Shown in pieces: positions 59,186 to 64,000 of a stretch of 64,000 nt of DNA; positions within the stretch are counted from its first letter, which is position 1; the number at the start of each line of letters is the position of its first letter. This stretch comes from an uncultured Granulosicoccaceae bacterium (GTDB lineage Bacteria > Pseudomonadota > Gammaproteobacteria > Granulosicoccales > Granulosicoccaceae). Made by a program: the position numbers and the translations under genes. The DNA lies in contig CALGLE010000019.1 in NCBI GenBank assembly GCA_937930305.1, positions 1 to 64,000 on the forward strand. The letters are read 5' to 3'. The notes beneath the pieces are model-generated. The model made no database searches, had not been told where the DNA came from, and worked only from the letters and a program-made list of their open reading frames with translations.

Positions 59186-60598
59186 ATGGGAAAATTCGAA
59201 TCGAGTCGCCTCTTTAGCAAAGCAAAACCCTTGATGGTGGGTGTAGCGCTCACACTGGCTTTAGTCACGGTCCACGCGAATGCTCAAGAGCCGAAGTTAG
59301 AAGCGTCTACGCTCAGCACTCACGTGCTGGAAAAATTTGGATCCCCTCCCGCCATTCCAAATGGTGAACTGAGCCCAGAATTGCAAGCGGCCATGCAGAC
59401 GGTATTCATCGATGGGTTTCTTGAATCCGGATGGCGAACCGCACAAACTGACGCTCTGGAGGCGATAAAAAATTCCGGTGATGCGCGACTGGTATGGCCA
59501 ATTAGCGATTTAATGCGTTTCGCTGGCCCGGACGGATTGTCCCAACTATTGGCCGATACGGCCGGTGAATTACTGGGTATTGAATACAAGGGTGCCCGGG
59601 TTTGGGGGGAAACCACCGACCATCTTATCGCGTGGAATGTTCCAGCCCCGCCCAATTATTTAACCTATAAGCGCAACGTCTTTACAAGCCTTGTACCGGG
59701 TTGGGAAAAAATATTTGTGCCAGGTGATATCGACTGGCGTCATGTCTCTTGGGGTGGTGTACTGATTGACGATCGCCCCTACGATACAACCGATGACGAA
59801 TGCAATTGCATTCCCGCAGCTGATAACCCAGCGGTGATCAAAGCCGATGCCGCAGAATGGTTAACAGACGAAGACATCGTTTTTGGTGTCGAAGTCAATG
59901 GCGAATACCGAGCCTATCCAAGACAAATAATGGAAGTGCGTGAAATGGTGAACGACACCTTGGGTGGGCGCGACCTCGCCATTCCTTACTGCACTTTGTG
60001 TGGTGCGGCGCAAGCGTATTTCACCGATCAATTACCCGAGGGTATCGAACGACCAGTACTCAGAACTTCGGGCTTGTTGATTCGATCAAACAAAGTCATG
60101 TACGACATTACTACCCACTCAGTATTCGATACCTTTCTGGGCAATGCGGTAACCGGGCCATTGGCTGAAAAGTCTCTTCAGTTAAAACAGGCCAGCGTGG
60201 TCACCACCGACTGGGGCACCTGGAAGCAAGCGCATCCCAGTACAACCGTATTAAAAGAATCGCTGGCATTGGGTCGTAATTTTGATTTTAGAAACAACCG
60301 AGATGCGAACGGCCCAATTTTTCCGATTGGGGACGTTGATCCGAGATTATCTGTGCATGAAGATGTTGTCGGAGTTGTGACTCACTCTGGCATTCCCGTG
60401 GCGTTTCCGCGCGCGGACGCGTTTCTCGCCTTAAAAAAAGGCGAACGCGTGGAGTTTGAGAACATTCAGTTAATACTCGATGGCGGTGGTATACGGGCTA
60501 TCGATAAAACGGATAAAAATAATCTCGTCGGTAGTCACCAGGCGTTCTGGTTCGCTTGGTCGCAATTTTATCCCAATACTCACCTGTGGGCTTTCTAG
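59186..60598 (+). CDS. Exported DUF3179 protein
   Basis: A 470-residue protein with an N-terminal signal peptide (about 13-33, ending HANA-Q). The DUF3179 domain occupies about 225-465: VFGVEVNGEYRAYPRQIMEVREMVND and YCTLCGAAQAYF, with a conserved Cys-x-x-Cys, are its hallmarks. The family is exported and of unknown function. It follows the peroxiredoxin-like gene by 69 bp on the same strand. Confidence 0.82.
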   Translation: MGKFESSRLFSKAKPLMVGVALTLALVTVHANAQEPKLEASTLSTHVLEKFGSPPAIPNGELSPELQAAMQTVFIDGFLESGWRTAQTDALEAIKNSGDARLVWPISDLMRFAGPDGLSQLLADTAGELLGIEYKGARVWGETTDHLIAWNVPAPPNYLTYKRNVFTSLVPGWEKIFVPGDIDWRHVSWGGVLIDDRPYDTTDDECNCIPAADNPAVIKADAAEWLTDEDIVFGVEVNGEYRAYPRQIMEVREMVNDTLGGRDLAIPYCTLCGAAQAYFTDQLPEGIERPVLRTSGLLIRSNKVMYDITTHSVFDTFLGNAVTGPLAEKSLQLKQASVVTTDWGTWKQAHPSTTVLKESLALGRNFDFRNNRDANGPIFPIGDVDPRLSVHEDVVGVVTHSGIPVAFPRADAFLALKKGERVEFENIQLILDGGGIRAIDKTDKNNLVGSHQAFWFAWSQFYPNTHLWAF

Positions 60599-60604
60599 CG
60601 AACA

Positions 60605-61510
60605 TTAATACTGCCGGACTCGAGTGATTCCGATACAGGAAAGTATGATGATGGTAAGCCCTGCCCAGCCCTGGTAATGAATAGACTCATTCAGCCATGC
60701 CATCGCGAATAAGGCCCCAAACACCGGTTCGCTGCCCATCAACAATGAAACTCGCGACGGGTTGCAACGGCGGCTGGCATAGTTTTGCGCGAAAAACGCA
60801 AATATGGTACAAAACACAACCAGATAAACGATGACGAGCCAGCTTCGGTTAGTGCTAGGCAAAGAGAATTCTTCAGCGGAAAACAAATAGAAAAGTATCG
60901 AGGCACCTAATGCGACGATCAGTGATTGCATCGCCGTCATGGCTGTTGTTGATCCGTTATACTTTCGGCTTAAACCATTAGTAACCGTCACCATACAAGC
61001 ACGTAGCAAAGCCGCAGATAAAATTAGCGCATCCCCTATGTTGAAGGACAGCTGCGAACCGTCAGTTAACAGGTATATTCCAAAAACCGACGCTATGGCT
61101 AGGGTAAACACTTCTTTGGGCGGTTTTTTCTTTAGCAGCAACCACTCCACAAGCGGTGTAAACACAACAAACAAACTGATCAAAACTGCTGCGTTCGTGG
61201 CTTGAGTGTGAAGTACTCCATAAATTTCACATAAAAATATGGCCAGTAAAATGCACCCGGTAGGCACACTTACACGCAGTAGTCGGTGTGCGTCGCGTTT
61301 CAATTCCCAAATCAGTGGCACCGACAACATCAAGGTTGTTAGCGAAAAACGCAGTACCAGAAACGCCAATACCGGATAAACCAACAAAACCTCTTTGGTT
61401 AAACCATAACTGGTTCCCCACACAGCAGCCACTGCGAGCAATAACATATCATTGGCTAGATAGGGGCGCTTATAGGGCGCTGTCGTGGCCGTACCGGAGC
61501 TCTCAATCAC
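60605..61510 (-). CDS. EamA/DMT-family exporter
   Basis: An inner-membrane protein of 301 residues with about ten hydrophobic helices in two EamA repeats (about 18-145 and 160-295), e.g. AVWGTSYGLTKEVLLVYPVLAFLVLRF. Drug/metabolite transporters of this type mostly export amino acids and small metabolites. It overlaps the 2OG-oxygenase gene by eight bases and ends the argG-like operon, so it probably exports the product of the two enzymes. Confidence 0.85.
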   Translation of the reverse strand: MIESSGTATTAPYKRPYLANDMLLLAVAAVWGTSYGLTKEVLLVYPVLAFLVLRFSLTTLMLSVPLIWELKRDAHRLLRVSVPTGCILLAIFLCEIYGVLHTQATNAAVLISLFVVFTPLVEWLLLKKKPPKEVFTLAIASVFGIYLLTDGSQLSFNIGDALILSAALLRACMVTVTNGLSRKYNGSTTAMTAMQSLIVALGASILFYLFSAEEFSLPSTNRSWLVIVYLVVFCTIFAFFAQNYASRRCNPSRVSLLMGSEPVFGALFAMAWLNESIHYQGWAGLTIIILSCIGITRVRQY

Positions 61511-62246
61511 GCGAAAACGCCACGACTAACACATCACGCCACGACGGTTTCTCTGGATTTAACTGATTGACTTCGCTCACAGAATGCAACACCGACTCAT
61601 CATCACAGGACATGACATCCAGCGCATCCGCCAGCGTTAGGCAGTGGATAGCCTGCCGGTCTAAATTGGCAACCGTCGTCTCACCACCTACGATGTTGTT
61701 TCTAGATATCAAAACAGACGTAACGTACTTAACACCATCTCGATGCAACCCTTCCGGGGCCGGCTTCCCCGGAGACTGCGGTGTCGCGTGAATTCGATAA
61801 GGATGTAATCGCACAACCCAAGGTTTACTGGATTGCTCTATTTCGTTGAAGGCGTCAGTCAAAAGCTCAATAAGCTTTACAAAAACTGGATCTTTCAACA
61901 TGGCCGGTTCAATAGGATCAAACTCACGCTTCACATCGCCGTTTAGCGGGTTAACGTGCTTGGGTTGAACATAAGCGTGGTGGGGTAATACTTCATAATC
62001 GGAGTAAGAATCTTTCACACGCAACGCGCTGTAACGTCGGTAGCGATACAAGCCACCATCCCCCATGAATTGATCCAGACTCAATCGATTCCAATAGTCA
62101 GAAAATTTTTGAACCTCCGCTTCACTAAATTCGAATACATCACGTAAGACCTGCCCGGATAAAAACCCGTATTTATGGCGCTTGAGCTTATAAGAAAAAT
62201 TATCGACCAGTTGATGCGTCGGATCTGCACAATCGAGAACTTGCAT
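61503..62246 (-). CDS. 2OG-Fe(II) dioxygenase of the amino-acid hydroxylase (IDO/BsmA-like) family
   Basis: A 247-residue enzyme of the 2OG-Fe dioxygenase family that includes L-isoleucine 4-hydroxylase and BsmA. The iron triad is His168-x-Asp170 (GLHRDGVKYV) and His221 (ESVLHSVSEV). RLHPYRIHA and GGETTVAN are further family segments. Members hydroxylate free amino acids. Transcribed between the argG-like gene (one-base overlap) and the exporter, it may modify the substrate or product of the former. The true substrate is not known. Confidence 0.82.
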   Translation of the reverse strand: MQVLDCADPTHQLVDNFSYKLKRHKYGFLSGQVLRDVFEFSEAEVQKFSDYWNRLSLDQFMGDGGLYRYRRYSALRVKDSYSDYEVLPHHAYVQPKHVNPLNGDVKREFDPIEPAMLKDPVFVKLIELLTDAFNEIEQSSKPWVVRLHPYRIHATPQSPGKPAPEGLHRDGVKYVTSVLISRNNIVGGETTVANLDRQAIHCLTLADALDVMSCDDESVLHSVSEVNQLNPEKPSWRDVLVVAFSRD

Positions 62247-63448
62247 TAGGCGGACTCTAGTGAGGGTTGAAGGGTTTGCGATTTTTTGTGAGACGCAGCT
62301 TTATTGGCCTCCCATAAGTCTCGATTAGTTAGGTACTTGGGATTCGCAGCTTGAATCCCAGACAAAGATAAATCTCCGTTTCGCAAAGTGAAGCGAACAC
62401 ACCCAGTGACTTCTTTGCTGATGTTGTCGATAAAGGCTTCACTGGCGTACTTTAATTGGCTAAACCATCGACCTTCCACCGCTTCCCTCACCCAGATCTG
62501 ATCTAAACCTTGTTTTTCTCTTTGCGCCTCAAAGTCGATTATGGAAGTGCATAAGTGGAAGTACGCCAACATCAGTACATGGGCTGCCGGCGCCTCTCGT
62601 ACTTCAAACACTTTTTCGCCACCAGCCAGATGTTCCAGCCCTTCAAAACGACCAATACCATGACTTCCTGCAAGTGAGTTCAACTGATCGATAAGTGTTA
62701 TTGGTGCCAACGGAACCTGGTCTAAAGCCGTCGGGACACCTGCTTCAAAGGTAATTTCTATGTCCTCGCTGGCGTGCTTTTTATGTCTTGTCCAGGAATA
62801 CATCGACTCTTTCAGCGACACTGATTCCGGATTATCTAAGTCCCCGGATTCGAATTCCCGGCACCATAAATTGGCATCGCCGCTACGAATCCGTTGATCA
62901 AATGCCAGTGAAGATGCGCGACACATCGCGTGGGTTTTCTCTTCACGAGAAGTCACGTCCAATTCGTACGGCGAACCAAAAGATCCAAAATAATTCAGGT
63001 TCGAAATCGCCCCATTGAGTCGTCGCAAACTGTTTTGCGATGTATTTGCTGTGTGCAGCAAACACCCACAGCCTCTTTCCTGCGCAAGTTTTACCGCAGC
63101 TTCGGCCATTATCGGACGAGACAATGATGAGCTGATAGGAAAGTGCCCCAGGTATCGAGCTTGGGCTTTGATGGCTGGCAGCACTGCCTTCTTAACGAAG
63201 GCCTCTCTCGCATCCAAATGAACAAATTCTGCACCAAAATGGGCCGCTATTTTGGCGAGTTTCTCCGGAGGTTCCGACTCGCCCACGTCGACTGACAATG
63301 CAATGGTTTTACAGCCATACTTTTGTAATCGGTATAACAGATAGCTACTGTCTAAACCTCCGCTAAATAGGGTTAGTACATTAGGGTTGTAATCGATGGC
63401 AGATTCAATCGCGGAAAAATTAAAAATGCTAGGTTTGTTCATTTCCAT
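62246..63448 (-). CDS. Argininosuccinate synthase-like ATP-dependent ligase
   Basis: A 400-residue protein of the argininosuccinate synthase family. The N-terminal ATP loop LFSGGLDSSYLL, the SLSRPIMAEAAVKLAQ helix, the SGDANLWCREFESG segment and GIGRFEGLEHL align with ArgG. However, the loop that in ArgG reads GATGKGNDQ, and binds aspartate and nucleotide, reads TANTSQNSL here. This points to a changed acceptor or donor. The start is taken at ATG 63448; the frame is open to 63523. It is the first gene of an operon with an amino-acid hydroxylase and an exporter, not with argF or argH. Confidence 0.78.
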   Translation of the reverse strand: MEMNKPSIFNFSAIESAIDYNPNVLTLFSGGLDSSYLLYRLQKYGCKTIALSVDVGESEPPEKLAKIAAHFGAEFVHLDAREAFVKKAVLPAIKAQARYLGHFPISSSLSRPIMAEAAVKLAQERGCGCLLHTANTSQNSLRRLNGAISNLNYFGSFGSPYELDVTSREEKTHAMCRASSLAFDQRIRSGDANLWCREFESGDLDNPESVSLKESMYSWTRHKKHASEDIEITFEAGVPTALDQVPLAPITLIDQLNSLAGSHGIGRFEGLEHLAGGEKVFEVREAPAAHVLMLAYFHLCTSIIDFEAQREKQGLDQIWVREAVEGRWFSQLKYASEAFIDNISKEVTGCVRFTLRNGDLSLSGIQAANPKYLTNRDLWEANKAASHKKSQTLQPSLESA

Positions 63449-63656
63449 CAAAATCGTTCCATACTCTGTGTTGAAAGATGGCGCGAACACCATGGCTATG
63501 TACCAGTTACCTGCCAGCCTCATTCATGCTATCTATCGATGAATTACTATCGACGGATCGCTCAATGCCGCTTCTGGTCGTTAAGCATGTGACTTTCAGT
63601 ATATTGATGAGATTTTGATAAATGAACGATCTATTTACGAACGGGCCTCGTTCCTA

Positions 63657-64000
63657 ATGCGCACGAGGGTTCTTAATTCATTGCTTGCGGATATGGCAGT
63701 TTTTGTACAAGTTGCTGATCATGGTAGTTTTGCAAAAGCGGCTCGAACCATGAGCATGACGCCATCGGCATTAAGCCGCCAAGTGACGCGGTTGGAAGAC
63801 GCTTTATCGCACCAATTGTTGGAACGCAGCACGCAAAATTTACGGTTAACTGACTTTGGGCGTGATGCGTATGTATTGTGTCGACGGATAGTAGATTCTG
63901 CGGGCGAAGTGGTTGATCTTGCGCAGAACGTGCAAGAAACACCTCAAGGGGTCTTACGCGTCAGCGCACCCCGAGCGTTTGGAACCCGAGTGGTTCACCC
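63657..64000 (+). CDS. LysR-family transcriptional regulator (5' part, cut by the window end)
   Basis: The first 114 or so codons of a LysR regulator, from ATG 63657 (ATG 63693 is also possible). The N-terminal HTH reads MAVFVQVADHGSFAKAARTM, then TPSALSRQVTRLEDAL, followed by the linker helix and the start of the effector domain (VLRVSAPRAFGTR). The rest lies beyond the window. It is divergent from the argG-like operon, 208 bp away, and is likely to regulate it. Confidence 0.85.
   Translation, partial: MRTRVLNSLLADMAVFVQVADHGSFAKAARTMSMTPSALSRQVTRLEDALSHQLLERSTQNLRLTDFGRDAYVLCRRIVDSAGEVVDLAQNVQETPQGVLRVSAPRAFGTRVVH

Noticed and set aside
62246-63448. argG of arginine biosynthesis
   Set aside because: The conserved GATGKGND loop is missing and no other arginine genes are nearby.

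Overview
The window is chromosomal DNA of a heterotrophic, probably marine gammaproteobacterium. It has moderate GC, tightly packed operons with 1-10 base overlaps, an alpha/beta-type FadB-FadA pair, a PutA without a DNA-binding domain but with a divergent Lrp gene, and several aromatic catabolic pathways close together. I cannot name the genus. No rRNA, tRNA, CRISPR array, insertion sequence or origin was seen. The window ends inside a LysR gene.

Layout. (1) 0.3-1.4 kb: a secreted Calx-beta/DUF11 protein. 1.7-7.6 kb: a fatty-acid beta-oxidation operon (acyl-CoA dehydrogenase, fadB, fadA) with a divergent GbsR/MarR-type regulator, separated by an 11+11 bp perfect inverted repeat that overlaps promoter-like elements in both directions. 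(2) 7.7-12.1 kb: an unassigned five-gene operon (2OG-Fe(II) oxygenase, XRE-cupin regulator, AhpD-like protein, M29/NicX-like metalloprotein, class I aminotransferase). 12.3-13.5 kb: a CDP-alcohol phosphatidyltransferase and a nucleotidyltransferase. 13.6-18.2 kb: a coenzyme-B12 glutamate-mutase-like operon (GlmS, GlmE, MutL/GlmL-type protein) ending in an AMP-forming ligase. This is the most unusual part of the window together with (6). (3) 18.3-21.1 kb: rraA and chromate genes chrB-chrA. 21.2-31.2 kb: phenylacetyl-CoA catabolism (paaABCDE-I-K-Z-X) followed by a P450 and a DUF423 gene. (4) 31.2-35.3 kb: putA and an Lrp-type regulator. 35.5-47.5 kb: a complete 4-hydroxybenzoate to protocatechuate 4,5-cleavage route (pobA, ligAB, ligC, ligI, galD, galB, ligK/galC) with katG and a Fur/PerR-type gene inserted. 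(5) 46.7-58.6 kb: homoprotocatechuate meta-cleavage genes (hpaI, hpaR, then an aminotransferase, an MBL hydrolase and hpaF-E-D-G-H) with a divergent aldehyde dehydrogenase. In between lie DUF3429, YHS and msrA genes. (6) 58.6-64 kb: a peroxiredoxin-like protein, a DUF3179 protein, then a small operon of an argininosuccinate-synthase-like enzyme, a 2OG-Fe hydroxylase and an EamA exporter, divergent from a LysR gene.

How it fits together: most of the window funnels aromatic acids, fatty acids and proline into central metabolism. 4-Hydroxybenzoate can be followed step by step to pyruvate and oxaloacetate. Phenylacetate is activated, epoxidised and ring-opened here, but the ring isomerase and dedicated beta-oxidation genes (paaG, paaF, paaH, paaJ) are not in the window; some steps might use fadBA. 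Homoprotocatechuate is processed to pyruvate and succinic semialdehyde, yet the usual producer hpaBC is absent and an aminotransferase/aldehyde dehydrogenase pair stands in its place, which suggests aromatic amines as substrates. Three small clusters (7.7-12.1, 12.3-18.2 and 60.6-63.4 kb) look biosynthetic or specialised and have no obvious known product.
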